Shown piece after piece: positions 35,318-44,061 of a DNA stretch of 64,000 bases (the stretch's first letter is position 1; each line of letters opens with the position of its first letter). The notes under the pieces are model-generated. The model was not told where the DNA came from, ran no database searches, and saw only the letters and a program-made list of their open reading frames with translations. A program made the translations under genes and the position numbers. The stretch comes from Micromonospora echinospora (GTDB lineage Bacteria; Actinomycetota; Actinomycetes; Mycobacteriales; Micromonosporaceae), in contig NZ_LT607413.1 in the NCBI RefSeq assembly GCF_900091495.1, positions 7,509,501 through 7,573,500 on the forward strand, given 5' to 3'.

Positions 35318-35893
35318 ATGACCATCGTCTTCGCCGACCGCGGCCTGCACCTGGGCGTCCTGAACGCCCTCCTCGACAACGACGTCGTCACCGAGGAGGA
35401 CCTCACCGCGATCATCGAGTCGACCGGCCCGGACGGCCCGGACGACGGCTACCCGGGCCCGGGCCCGCGCCTGGCGGCGTCGCTGGACCTCCTGCACGCC
35501 GTCCCGGTGCCGTCCGCCGCCGCCGCGGGCATCACCGAGCTGGACTTCGACGGCGGCAACGACATCTACATGCTGGTCGAGCAGGCCCTGGACATCGACA
35601 CGGGCGGTGAGTCCGACGACTACAACGTGTCGTCCCTGGAGGGCATCCAGGCGCTGTCCGGCCTTGAGTCCCTGGACCTGGACGGCCACGGCTACCACCC
35701 GGCCCCGTTGGACCTGACCCCGCTGACCGGTCACCCGAACCTGTCGAAGCTGTTCCTGACCGGCGACTGCACCGGGGCGGAGGCGTTGGAGTCGCTGCCG
35801 GCGCTGCGCGACCTGGACGTCTCCCTGGCGCAGCTCGACGACCCCGACGTCCTGGACCGCCTGGAGGCCCGGGGAGTGAAGGTCCACCGCTGA
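35318..35893 (+). CDS. LRR-like small protein, function unknown
   Basis: A 191-residue acidic protein. The N-terminal half (LGVLNALLDNDVVTEEDL, then DGGNDIYMLVEQALDIDTG) is helical. The C-terminal half has leucine-rich-repeat-like strands: SLEGIQALSGLESLDLDG, LTPLTGHPNLSKLFLTG, ALESLPALRDLDVS. ATG 35318 is preceded by TACTGT seven bases upstream, suggesting a leaderless transcript. Such proteins occur as orphan or immunity-type genes next to secretion/toxin loci, but no toxin is seen here. The closest family I can suggest is DUF6892-like, with low certainty. Confidence 0.65.
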   Translation: MTIVFADRGLHLGVLNALLDNDVVTEEDLTAIIESTGPDGPDDGYPGPGPRLAASLDLLHAVPVPSAAAAGITELDFDGGNDIYMLVEQALDIDTGGESDDYNVSSLEGIQALSGLESLDLDGHGYHPAPLDLTPLTGHPNLSKLFLTGDCTGAEALESLPALRDLDVSLAQLDDPDVLDRLEARGVKVHR

Positions 35894-35989
35894 CCGCACC
35901 GCAGCAGGGCCGTCCGGGCACGGAGGCGCGGTGGTACGGATCGGCCCTGCGGAGGTAGCCGGCCGCTCGGGTCCGGTACGGTCCGGCAG

Positions 35990-36580
35990 GTGCGCGTCGT
36001 ACGCCGCTGGGTCCTGCTCTCCGCCACCGCCGCTCCGGTTCTCCTGGTCGGCGGCTGGACCCTCGGCGCGGCCCGCCAGCCGGGCGGTTTCGACCAGGTG
36101 GCCGGCACGATCAGCGCCCTCGCGGCGCTCGACGCCACCGACCGGTGGATCATGACCGTCGCTCTGCTGGGGCTCGGGGCCTGCCACTGCGTGACCGCGG
36201 CCGGGCTGCGTCCGCTGCGCGCCGCCGGCCGCCTGATGCTCGCGCTCGGCGGCGTCGCCACGGTCGCCGTGGCCGCCTTCCCGTTGCCGGCCGAGCACGG
36301 TTCCTCCACCGCGCACGGACTCGCCGCCGCCGTCGCCTTCGGCGCGCTGGCCCTCTGGCCGGCCCTGGCCGCCCCGGGCCGGTGGGGAACGGGCACGGCC
36401 GGGGTGCTCCTGGTGCTCGTCGGGTGGTTCGTGGTGGAGCTGGTCACCGGCGGCCCCCGGATCGGGCTGGCCGAGCGGGTGGCCGCGGGCGCGGAGGCGC
36501 TCGTTCCGCTGCTGGTCGCGCTGACCCTGCGGTACGGCGACTCCCCGGTCAGTCCGGGGCGGCCGGGAGCAGGTGGGTGA
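35990..36580 (+). CDS. DUF998 membrane protein
   Basis: A 196-residue integral membrane protein with about six hydrophobic segments. The pattern DQVAGTISALAALDATDRWIMT and the following hydrophobic helices match DUF998 proteins of actinomycetes. GTG 35990 start. Function unknown. Its last 32 bp overlap, tail to tail, the end of the MFS gene on the other strand, so the two cannot both be extended without overlapping transcription. Confidence 0.8.
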   Translation: MRVVRRWVLLSATAAPVLLVGGWTLGAARQPGGFDQVAGTISALAALDATDRWIMTVALLGLGACHCVTAAGLRPLRAAGRLMLALGGVATVAVAAFPLPAEHGSSTAHGLAAAVAFGALALWPALAAPGRWGTGTAGVLLVLVGWFVVELVTGGPRIGLAERVAAGAEALVPLLVALTLRYGDSPVSPGRPGAGG

Positions 36581-38147
36581 TCTCGGGGTCACCGTCGACG
36601 AGGGCCCGGGCGCGTTCCTCGGCCGCCCGGTCGGCCCCGGTGAGTCGTCCGGCGTGCTGGCGCAGGTGCTCCTCCCAGGACGGAACCTGGTAGACCTCGA
36701 CGAACCGGTGCTCCCGCTCGCCGGCCCGGAACAGTCCCCAGCGGATCGCCCCGGTACGCCGCCGCGACCGCCCCACCGCCCGCATCGCCTCGACGAACGC
36801 CTCCTGCCGCTCCGGCGGCACGGTGTACGCGACCGTCACCACCACCGGGCCGGTGCGCGGGTGCGCGGCCAGCGTCAGGTGCGGCTCCGGCCAGTAGACC
36901 GCCGGTTCACGGTTCACGCCCCGCGTGTCCCGCAACGGCCAGAGCAGCACACTCGACGCGCACACCGCCATCGCCACGCCGGCCGTCACCAGGGCGGCCT
37001 CCAGTCCGGCCAGCGCACCGAGGGCGCCCCAGGCGAGCGCGCCGAGCGCCTGCCCACCGGCGAAGACCATCTGGTAGACGGACAGCCCCCGGGCGCGCAC
37101 CCACCCGGGCAGGAAGAGCTGCATCGCCGCGTTGACGCTGGACATCACGGTCATCCAGGCCAGCCCGGCGGGGACCAGCGCCACGGTGACCGGCAGCGCC
37201 CGGGGCACCAGGGCGAGCACGAGCAGCGTGCCACCGAAGATCAGCCCGGCGGCGAGCAGGAGCTGGCTGTCGGAGAGCAGGCGTCGCAGCCGGGGCAGGA
37301 CGACCGCGCCGGCCACCGCGCCCAGGCCGAGGGCGGCGAGCAGGACGCCGTACCCGCTGGAGCCCAGGGCGAGCCGGCGGCTGGCGACCAGCGGCAGCAG
37401 CGCCCACAGCGCGCTTCCCGGCACCACGAAGAGGGCGGCGCGCAGCAGGATCCGACGGACAACCGGGGAGTGCCGGACGTAACGGCCACCGGCGCGCAGC
37501 GCGGCGGTGAACCGCTCCGGCATCGGGTCGCCCCCGGGGTGTTCCGGTCGCCACCGCAGCAGGGCCACCGCGAAGACCGCGAAGGAGAGGGCGTTCAGCC
37601 CGAAGACCACCGCGACGCCGGCCTGCGCGACCAGCACCCCGGCGACCGCGGGTCCGACGGCACGGGCCAGGTTGATGCTGATCGAGCCGAGCGCGGAGGC
37701 CGAGACGAGCTGTTCCCGGGGCACCAGTTCGGGGATGACCGCCTGCCAGGCCGGCAGGGTCAGCGCCTGTCCGACGCCGATGGCGAAGGTGAGGGTGAGC
37801 AGCAGCGCCGGGGGCATCCGGCCGGCGGCGGTCAGCCCGGCGAGCAGGATACCCGTCGCGGCGAGGAAGCACTGGACGGCGATGAGCAGTCGGCGGCGGT
37901 CGAAGGTGTCGGCCAGCGCGCCGGCCGGCAGGGCGAGCAGGAGCACCGGCAGCATGCTCGCGGTCTGTACCAGGGCCACCAGGGTGGCCGCCCCGGGCTG
38001 GTCGACCAGGAGCCACTGCGCCCCGACGGTCTGCATCCAGGTGCCGATGTTGCTGGCCAGCACGGCGAGCCAGAGGCTGCGGAAGGCGGCCAGCCGCAGC
38101 GGGGCCCAGGCCGACGTGCTCGGTGCGGAGACGCTCACCGGGCGCAC
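36549..38147 (-). CDS. MFS_3-type transporter with C-terminal ABM-like domain
   Basis: 532 residues. Positions about 12-405 form an EntS/MFS_3 transporter (ALADTFDRRRLLIAVQ in motif A; GTWMQTVGAQWLL in helix 1). After a short linker the C-terminal ~100 residues (VTVAYTVPPERQEAFVEAM, then WGLFRAGEREHRFVEVYQV and WEEHLRQHAGR) look like an antibiotic-biosynthesis-monooxygenase (dimeric alpha/beta barrel) fold. Such fusions recur in actinomycetes. Start GTG 38147. The soluble domain may sense or modify the transported compound. Confidence 0.83.
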   Translation of the reverse strand: MRPVSVSAPSTSAWAPLRLAAFRSLWLAVLASNIGTWMQTVGAQWLLVDQPGAATLVALVQTASMLPVLLLALPAGALADTFDRRRLLIAVQCFLAATGILLAGLTAAGRMPPALLLTLTFAIGVGQALTLPAWQAVIPELVPREQLVSASALGSISINLARAVGPAVAGVLVAQAGVAVVFGLNALSFAVFAVALLRWRPEHPGGDPMPERFTAALRAGGRYVRHSPVVRRILLRAALFVVPGSALWALLPLVASRRLALGSSGYGVLLAALGLGAVAGAVVLPRLRRLLSDSQLLLAAGLIFGGTLLVLALVPRALPVTVALVPAGLAWMTVMSSVNAAMQLFLPGWVRARGLSVYQMVFAGGQALGALAWGALGALAGLEAALVTAGVAMAVCASSVLLWPLRDTRGVNREPAVYWPEPHLTLAAHPRTGPVVVTVAYTVPPERQEAFVEAMRAVGRSRRRTGAIRWGLFRAGEREHRFVEVYQVPSWEEHLRQHAGRLTGADRAAEERARALVDGDPEITHLLPAAPD

Positions 38148-38188
38148 GGTACCCCGTGTGTGACCGGGTACGCCGGGTCGTGCGCACG

Positions 38189-38223
38189 GAAACGGGCCGT
38201 CGGCGTGCCGACGGCCCGTTTTC
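38189..38223 (-). terminator. terminator downstream of the S1 protease gene
   Basis: GAAACGGGCCGTCGGC (38189-38204) pairs with GCCGACGGCCCGTTTTC (38207-38223), a long hairpin with a tiny loop and flanking T/A runs. It lies 33 bp past the protease stop. Confidence 0.85.
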
Positions 38224-38256
38224 GGAGTCCGTTACCGGATCATCCCACAGGCGGGA

Positions 38257-39309
38257 TCAGAAGACGGCGACCCCGTAGCGGCTGAGCGCCTCGGTCACCG
38301 GCTGGAAGTAGGTGGTGCCACCGAGACGGCAGTTGCCGTTGCCGCCGGAGGTCAGGCCCAGGGCGGTGCCGCCGCTGAACAGCGAGCCGCCACTGTCGCC
38401 CGGCTCGGCGCAGATGTTGGTGCGGATCAGGCCGGACACCGAACCCTCGGCGTAGTTGACCGTGGCGTTGAGCGCGGTCACCGAGCCGCTGCGCAGACCG
38501 GTGGTGCTGCCGGAACGCTGCGCCGACTGGCCGACGACGGCGTTGCCGGAGCCGGTGATGTCGCGGAAGGTGCCGTTGTAGAGGGAGACGTTGCCCGTCG
38601 CGTTGGCCGAGTTGTTGTGCTGGACGATGCCGTAGTCGTTGCCCGGGAAGCTGGTGCCGGTCCGGCTGCCCAGCAGGTTGGTCTGGGCCGAGTTGCTGTA
38701 CCAGCTCGCGGAGATGTTGGTGCAGTGGCCGGCGGTCAGGAAGGAGTAGGTGGTGCCGCTGCGGACGTTGAAGCCCAGCGAGCAACGACCGCCACCACCG
38801 GCGTAGATGGCCTGGCCGCCGGAGATCCGGGTGCTCAGCACGCCGGCCTCCCGCTCGATGCGGACCGTGCCGTTGAACTTGGCGGCGACGGTCTGCACCT
38901 TCTCCAGCTTGGCACCGGTGATCGTGCTGTCGACGGACACCACGACCTGGTTGCTGACCGGGTCGGTCCACCAGGCGGTGCCCGGGATCTTGGCGAAGCG
39001 GTCCAGCTCGGCGGTGGCGCGGGCCAGCTCGGCGGCGCCACGCTTGACGATCTTCGGGGTGGCGCCGGCGGCGGTGACCTGGCGGGCGGCCGAGGCGTCG
39101 GTGACGGTGACGACCATCTTGCCGGCAGCGTCGAGGTAGGCACCGGCGGAACGGTCACCGAGGCGCTCGGCCAGGCTGGTGGCGGCCTCGGGGGAGGCAG
39201 GCGAGACGGGGGCGGCCTGGGCGGGCGCGCCGAGGAGCGAGCCGGCGACCATGGTGCCGGCCACGGCGACGGTGGCGGCGCGGCGGAGCGTTGACCTCGT
39301 GGGTCGCAT
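38257..39309 (-). CDS. secreted S1 (streptogrisin-like) serine protease
   Basis: A 350-residue pre-pro-enzyme. Signal peptide is residues 1-32 (cleavage after AQA); a pro-region of about 130 residues follows; the mature part begins near [11 protein letters not shown] (162). The triad is H195 (TAGHC), D225 (NDYGIVQ) and S306 (GDSGGSL). Four or more Cys form family disulfides. ATG 39309 is preferred because GGAGG sits six bases upstream, and the ATG at 39315 would touch it. It is secreted and probably folds with its own pro-domain. It is followed by a terminator. Confidence 0.93.
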   Translation of the reverse strand: MRPTRSTLRRAATVAVAGTMVAGSLLGAPAQAAPVSPASPEAATSLAERLGDRSAGAYLDAAGKMVVTVTDASAARQVTAAGATPKIVKRGAAELARATAELDRFAKIPGTAWWTDPVSNQVVVSVDSTITGAKLEKVQTVAAKFNGTVRIEREAGVLSTRISGGQAIYAGGGGRCSLGFNVRSGTTYSFLTAGHCTNISASWYSNSAQTNLLGSRTGTSFPGNDYGIVQHNNSANATGNVSLYNGTFRDITGSGNAVVGQSAQRSGSTTGLRSGSVTALNATVNYAEGSVSGLIRTNICAEPGDSGGSLFSGGTALGLTSGGNGNCRLGGTTYFQPVTEALSRYGVAVF

Positions 39310-39521
39310 GAACATCCTCCAAAGAGAGGCGGGGGCACGCCGTTCGGCGTTGCCCGGGAGCACCGGACCGACCTGGGGGGAGCCGATCGGATGAGGTGAA
39401 GTATTCACATATCTAAGTTCATCTGCAAGAGCCCGCCCACCGATCAGCTGGGTCATAGCACGGCAACGTTGTTCACAGGGAAGAGCGTCTATACACTCTG
39501 GTCACACCCACGACCCGCCCC

Positions 39522-39998
39522 TCAGTCGACCCGGCGGCATGCTCCCGGACCAGGCCTCGGCACCAGGTCGCGCGGCTCGGTCACCTCGTGCCCGGCCGCG
39601 CACCGCAGCGCCACCCGCACGGGCTCCTCGCAGTCGCGGTGCCGGACGCTCAACGGGGCGCCCTCCGGATCGGCCAGGTAGCGGTCCCCCCAGGCGAGCA
39701 CCGCCACCAGCACCGGCCACAGGTCGAAGCCCATCGGGGTCAGGCGGTACTCGTGCCGCACCCGAGCGCCGGGCTCCCGGTACGGCTCACGGCGCAGCAC
39801 CCCCTGCTCCACCAGGGCCGCCAGCCGATTGGTGAGCACCTGCCGGGGAATGCCGGTGCGCACCCGCATGTCGTCGAAGCGGCGCACGCCGTTGAACACC
39901 TCGCGGAGGACCACCACGGTCCACCGTTCGCCCAGGATCGCCATCGCCCGACCGATGGTGCAGTTCTCCACCGACCAGTCCAGTGCCTCGGGTTTCAT
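39522..39998 (-). CDS. HxlR-family transcriptional regulator
   Basis: A 158-residue winged-helix regulator. The family signature is CTIGRAMAILGERWTVVVLREVFNGVRRFDD, with the conserved N-terminal Cys. The C-terminal third carries CEEPVRVALRCAAGHEV, with extra Cys residues. ATG 39998 is preceded by a -10-like TAGCCT seven bases away, so the transcript is probably leaderless. It diverges from the hotdog thioesterase gene and the two promoters overlap, which suggests it controls that gene and itself. Confidence 0.88.
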   Translation of the reverse strand: MKPEALDWSVENCTIGRAMAILGERWTVVVLREVFNGVRRFDDMRVRTGIPRQVLTNRLAALVEQGVLRREPYREPGARVRHEYRLTPMGFDLWPVLVAVLAWGDRYLADPEGAPLSVRHRDCEEPVRVALRCAAGHEVTEPRDLVPRPGPGACRRVD

Positions 39999-40005
39999 GC
40001 CGACC

Positions 40006-40048
40006 AGGCTAGGTCTCGTTGACAGACGCAGCAACGCGCTGCGAGGCT
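40006..40048. promoter_or_regulatory. overlapping divergent leaderless promoters (HxlR / thioesterase)
   Basis: Plus strand: TTGACA (40019-40024), then GAGGCT (40043-40048) 18 bp later, ending 6 bp before GTG 40055. Minus strand: TTGCTG (40029-40034) and TAGCCT (40006-40011), 17 bp apart, ending 7 bp before ATG 39998. The two promoters interleave. A GCAGC/GCTGC repeat (about 40027-40041) lies inside and could be a regulator site. Confidence 0.5.
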
Positions 40049-40054
40049 GGGTCC

Positions 40055-40588
40055 GTGACACAGACCCAGGAATCGACACGCAGCCGCACCTTCTCCTGGT
40101 CGGACCCGACCGTCGGCGTCGACCACCTCGGACGACGCGGCGGGCTGGAGCTGATCCGGGCGATGATCGGCGGTGAGCTGGCCCCGCCGCCGGTGATGCA
40201 GCTGATGGACATGGCCCGGATGGAGGCCGAGGAGGGGTGGGTGGCCGTCGAGCTGGTCCCCCAGGAGTTCCACTACAACCCGCTCGGCACCGTGCACGGC
40301 GGGGTCATCTCGACCATCCTCGACACCGCCGCCGCGTGCGCCGTGCACACCACCCTGCCGGCCGGGGTCGGCTACACCTCACTCGACCTGAACGCGAGGT
40401 TCCTCCGCCCGGCCACGGTCGACTCCGGCCTGCTGCGCTGTGAGGGCACCGTGCTGCAACGCGGCCGGCGCACCGCCCTGGCCGAGGCCCGCCTGACCGA
40501 CACGCTGGGACGCCTGGTCGCCCACGCCACCTCCACCTGCCTCCTGTTCGACCTGCCCGGCGCGCCGGCCGTCCCGTCGCCGGCCTGA
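40055..40588 (+). CDS. PaaI-type hotdog thioesterase
   Basis: A 177-residue hotdog protein. The core FHYNPLGTVHGGVISTILDTAAACAV carries the typical HGG catalytic segment and the long helix; LDLNARFLRPAT is the following strand. Such enzymes hydrolyse small or aromatic acyl-CoA esters. The frame is open from a TTG at 40019, but GTG 40055 is preferred because a promoter ends just before it. It is probably regulated by the divergent HxlR protein and is convergent with the acyl-ACP desaturase gene. Confidence 0.85.
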   Translation: MTQTQESTRSRTFSWSDPTVGVDHLGRRGGLELIRAMIGGELAPPPVMQLMDMARMEAEEGWVAVELVPQEFHYNPLGTVHGGVISTILDTAAACAVHTTLPAGVGYTSLDLNARFLRPATVDSGLLRCEGTVLQRGRRTALAEARLTDTLGRLVAHATSTCLLFDLPGAPAVPSPA

Positions 40589-40614
40589 CCGGCCACCACC
40601 GTGCCGCCGCCCGT

Positions 40615-40639
40615 TCCCGGCCACCCGAGGGGGCCGGGA
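40615..40639. terminator. hairpin between convergent thioesterase and acyl-ACP desaturase
   Basis: TCCCGGCC (40615-40622) pairs with GGCCGGGA (40632-40639) around a 9-base loop, between convergent stops. Confidence 0.55.
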
Positions 40640-40685
40640 CGAGCGGTGGCGAGCAGCGGCACCCGGCGGGGCGGGAGACGGCGGG

Positions 40686-41630
40686 TCAGGAGGTGGCGGC
40701 GATCCGGGCGGCGCGGGCCGCGCGGCGCTCCTCGAACCGGGACGCCTGCCGCTCCAGCGTGTCCAGTTGGGCGGCGACCTCCTCGCGGGCGGCCTCGCCG
40801 TCGGCGTCGAGCCCGGAGAGGTTGAACACGTCCCACTGTCGCAGCACCGGGACCACCACGTCGTCGCGGTGCTGGCGCAGGTCGTAGATGCCGGCCAGGG
40901 CGATCGCCACCGACTTGCGGGCGAAGCCCTCGATGCCGGCGCCGGGCATCTGGAAGTCGGCCAGCACGTCGGCCACCGCGCGCATCGCCTGCCCCGGGGC
41001 CAGCTCGAACGCCGCGCCGAGCAGGTTGCGGTAGAAGACCATGTGCAGGTTCTCGTCGGCGGCGACCTTGGCCAGCAGCGCCTCGCACCTCGGGTCGCCG
41101 GTCACCCGGCCGGTGTTGCGGTGCGAGATCCGGGTCGCCAACTCCTGGAACGACACGTACGCCAGCGTGTGCAGCACCTCGTCGTCGTGGTTGTTGGAGT
41201 AGCCCTCCGTCATGTGCGTCATCCGGGCCCGCTCCAGCGCCACCGGGTCGACCGCCCGGGTCACCGTCAGGTAGTCCCGGATGGCGGTGCCGTGCCGGCC
41301 CTCCTCCGCCGTCCAGCGCCCCACCCAGGTGCCCCAGGCCCCGTCCGGGCCGAACAGGGTGGCGATCTGGTGGTGGTACGAGGGGAGGTTGTCCTCGGTG
41401 AGCAGGTTGACGATCAGCGCGGTCCGCGCCACCTCGGGCAGCTTCGAGTCCGACTCTGACCAGGCGTCCCCGCCCAGCGGTCCGTCGAAGGTGCGGCCCT
41501 CGCTCCACGGCACGTACTCGTGCGGGAACCACTCCTTCGCCACGCTCAGGTGGCGGTTGAGGTTCTTCTCGACGACGGGCTCGAGTTCCATGAGCAGGGC
41601 GGTCTGGCTGAGAGCAGTGCGAGCGGTCAC
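40686..41630 (-). CDS. acyl-[ACP] desaturase (soluble ferritin-like, DesA type)
   Basis: A soluble diiron desaturase that puts a double bond into ACP-bound saturated acyl chains. 314 residues. Ferritin-like ligands are TEDNLPSYH, WTAEEGRHGTAI and AADENLHMVFYR (the paired ExxH sites), as in mycobacterial DesA1/A2 and plant stearoyl-ACP desaturases. GTG 41630 has GGGAGAA upstream. A near-perfect 33-bp palindrome precedes it, probably an operator. It differs in type from the membrane desaturase at 22394 and is likely the housekeeping enzyme for membrane lipid fluidity. Confidence 0.92.
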   Translation of the reverse strand: MTARTALSQTALLMELEPVVEKNLNRHLSVAKEWFPHEYVPWSEGRTFDGPLGGDAWSESDSKLPEVARTALIVNLLTEDNLPSYHHQIATLFGPDGAWGTWVGRWTAEEGRHGTAIRDYLTVTRAVDPVALERARMTHMTEGYSNNHDDEVLHTLAYVSFQELATRISHRNTGRVTGDPRCEALLAKVAADENLHMVFYRNLLGAAFELAPGQAMRAVADVLADFQMPGAGIEGFARKSVAIALAGIYDLRQHRDDVVVPVLRQWDVFNLSGLDADGEAAREEVAAQLDTLERQASRFEERRAARAARIAATS

Positions 41631-41637
41631 AAGTTCT

Positions 41638-41670
41638 CCCTACGGTGGCGTAACCTACGCCACCGTAGGG
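41638..41670 (-). promoter_or_regulatory. 33-bp perfect palindrome, operator-like, before acyl-ACP desaturase
   Basis: Two 15-bp arms, CCCTACGGTGGCGTA (41638-41652) and TACGCCACCGTAGGG (41656-41670), pair perfectly around ACC. A minus-strand -10-like TAGAGT (41671-41676) lies next to it, so the site covers the expected transcription start and leader. A TetR-type fatty-acid regulator is a natural guess; none is encoded in this window. Confidence 0.75.
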
Positions 41671-41698
41671 ACTCTATCGCGTACGCGCCAGTAACGTC

Positions 41699-43030
41699 CT
41701 AGCTGACCAGCGGCTTCAGGTCGGCCCGAGGCGGGTTCCACTCCCCCGCGGCGGCGGTCACCTGCTCGCCCGAGCGGATGTCCTTGACCTCGTCCGGCGC
41801 CCCGTCGACCCCCGGGAACCAGACGTACGGGATACCGCGTCGCTCGGCGTACCGGATCTGCTTGCCGAACTTCGCGGCGGTCGGCGACACCTCGCACGGG
41901 ATGCCCCGACCCCGCAGCGCCTGCGCGATCCGGTCGGTCTCCGTCCGCCGCTCCTCGGTCGGCACCGCCACCAGCACGCAGGTCGGCACGCTCCGCGAGA
42001 CGGTCAGCCGGTCCGCGCCGAAGAGCAGGCCGAGCAGGCGGCTCACCCCGATCGAGATGCCCACCCCGGGGAACCGGCTCGCGCCGGAGGCGGCCAGGTT
42101 GTCGTACCGCCCGCCGGAGCAGATCGAGCCGAACCGCTCGAACCCCTGCAACTGGGTCTCGTAGACGGTGCCGGTGTAGTAGTCCAGCCCCCGGGCGATC
42201 CGCAGGTCGGCCACGCAGAGACCGGGCGCGTGGGCCGCCGCGGTCTCCACCACCCGGGTCAGCTCCTCGATCCCGGAGTCGAGCAGCGGGTGGGACACCC
42301 CGAGGGCGCGCACCTCGGCGGCGAACGCGGCGTCCGGCGCGGAGATCTGCGCCAGGGCCAGACACGCCTTGGCCTGTGCCTCGTTCGCCCCGGCGCTGGC
42401 GACCAGCAGCTCGGCCACCTTGTCCGGGCCGATCTTGTCGAGCTTGTCCACCGCGCGCAGCGCCGCCTCCGGGTCGGTCAGGCCCAGGCCGAGGTAGAAG
42501 CCCTCGCAGACCTTGCGGTTGTTGACCTGGATCCGCACCGGCGGGATCGGCAGGCCGCGCAGCGCGTCCCCGATGACCAGCGGCATCTCCGCCTCGTGGT
42601 GCGCGGCGAGGTCGTCCCGGTCGACGATGTCGATGTCGGCCTGGAGGAACTCCCGGTACCGCCCCTCCTGCGGACGTTCGCCCCGCCACACCTTCTGGAT
42701 CTGGTAACGGCGGAACGGAAACTGGAGCTTGCCGGCGTTCTCCAGCACGTACCGGGCGAACGGCACGGTCAGGTCGAAGTGCAGGCCGAGGGTGTCCTCG
42801 GCGGTGGGGGCGGCGCCCTCCTCCTCGTGCAGCCGCCGGATCACGTAGACCTCCTTGGAGGTCTCCCCCTTGCGTAGCAATTGGTCCAGCGGCTCGACCG
42901 CGCGGGTCTCCAGCGGGGCGAAGCCGTACAGCTCGAAGGTGTCGCGGAGCCGGTCGAGGACGTACTGCTCGATCATGCGCTGCGACGGCGTCCACTCCGG
43001 GAAGCCGGAGATGGGCGTGGGCTTGCTCAT
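41699..43030 (-). CDS. hisS: histidyl-tRNA synthetase
   Basis: Charges tRNA-His. The 443-residue class II enzyme has the N-terminal PISGFPEWTPSQRMIEQYVLD region, motif 2 (PFRRYQIQKVWRGERPQEGRYREFLQ), the histidine-specific RGLDYYTGTVYE segment and motif 3 (GISIGVSRLLGLL). The C-terminal anticodon domain follows (RYAERRGIPYVWFPG). ATG 43030 with AAGGAGC upstream. Standard length for the actinobacterial form. Confidence 0.96.
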   Translation of the reverse strand: MSKPTPISGFPEWTPSQRMIEQYVLDRLRDTFELYGFAPLETRAVEPLDQLLRKGETSKEVYVIRRLHEEEGAAPTAEDTLGLHFDLTVPFARYVLENAGKLQFPFRRYQIQKVWRGERPQEGRYREFLQADIDIVDRDDLAAHHEAEMPLVIGDALRGLPIPPVRIQVNNRKVCEGFYLGLGLTDPEAALRAVDKLDKIGPDKVAELLVASAGANEAQAKACLALAQISAPDAAFAAEVRALGVSHPLLDSGIEELTRVVETAAAHAPGLCVADLRIARGLDYYTGTVYETQLQGFERFGSICSGGRYDNLAASGASRFPGVGISIGVSRLLGLLFGADRLTVSRSVPTCVLVAVPTEERRTETDRIAQALRGRGIPCEVSPTAAKFGKQIRYAERRGIPYVWFPGVDGAPDEVKDIRSGEQVTAAAGEWNPPRADLKPLVS

Positions 43031-43101
43031 GGATGCTCCTTGAACTCCCGCGCGTCGGGCGGGATGACGTGGATCGCCCGCGCGCCGCGCGGGTGCGGGG
43101 A

Positions 43102-43812
43102 CTACCAGCCCCGGGTGGGGGCGGCCGGGCTCGCGCCGCCGGCCTCGACGAGGTACGGGTTGCTCACACGCTCGCGACCGATGGTGGTCGCGGGGCCGTG
43201 GCCGGGCAGGACGACGGTGTCGTCGGCCAACGGGAGGATCTTCTCCCGGAGGCTGGTCACCATCGCGGGCATGCTGCCGCCCGGCAGGTCGGTGCGGCCG
43301 ATCGAGCCGGCGAAGAGCACGTCACCGGAGAGGCAGATCTGTTCGGCCTCCCAGGGCGAGCCGGCGCCGGGCATCCGGAACAGCACCGACCCGCCGGTAT
43401 GGCCCGGGGCATGGTCGACGGTGATCTCCAACCCGGCGAGGGCGAGGGTCGCGCCGTCGGTCAGCTCGGCGACGTCCTCCGGCTCGGTGTACGGCAGGCG
43501 ACCGCCGAAGAGCTGGCGCATGTCCATCGAGAGGCCCTTGGCGGGGTCGGCGAGCAGTTCCCGGTCGTCAGGGTGGACGTATGCGGTGATGCCGCGGGCC
43601 CCGCAGACCGGGGCGACCGAGAAGGTGTGGTCGAGGTGGCCGTGGGTCAGCAGCACGGCGGCCGGGTGCAGGCGGTGCTCGGCGAGCAGCGCGTCGAGGC
43701 GGTCGAGCACGCCGATGCCCGGGTCGACCACCACGCACTGCTCCCCCGGAGCGGTGGCGACCACGTAGCAGTTGGTGCCGAAGGCGTCCGCGGGAAAGCC
43801 GGCCACGAGCAC
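43102..43812 (-). CDS. MBL-fold metallohydrolase (glyoxalase II-like)
   Basis: A 236-residue metallo-beta-lactamase-fold hydrolase. The zinc motif HGHLDH is at 57-62, with the following HAPGHTGGSVLF His and a C-terminal GHGPATT His. The pattern resembles glyoxalase II and related thioester hydrolases. GTG or ATG start near 43812 in an otherwise standard position upstream of hisS, 71 bp away on the same strand, so the two may be co-transcribed. The substrate is not evident. Confidence 0.87.
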   Translation of the reverse strand: MLVAGFPADAFGTNCYVVATAPGEQCVVVDPGIGVLDRLDALLAEHRLHPAAVLLTHGHLDHTFSVAPVCGARGITAYVHPDDRELLADPAKGLSMDMRQLFGGRLPYTEPEDVAELTDGATLALAGLEITVDHAPGHTGGSVLFRMPGAGSPWEAEQICLSGDVLFAGSIGRTDLPGGSMPAMVTSLREKILPLADDTVVLPGHGPATTIGRERVSNPYLVEAGGASPAAPTRGW

Positions 43813-44061
43813 GTCCGCTCCCCTTCCTCGTCGATGCCTACCCGGTCAGCAGCCTAGCCGGGCGGGTCGCCGCGGCCACCCCGGGTGGGCATGGCCGTAC
43901 GGCCAGTGAAAGTTGACGATAGAACCCTTGGCCGACCTGGTACACCACATTCCCAGCCGCTACCCGTACACTCTGGCGGGCGTGTGGCGTGGCGCACTTG
44001 CGCCCGGCGGCGCCCGGCGCCCGTCCGCCATGACGACCAGGGTAGAGGAAGGGGAGCGCGG

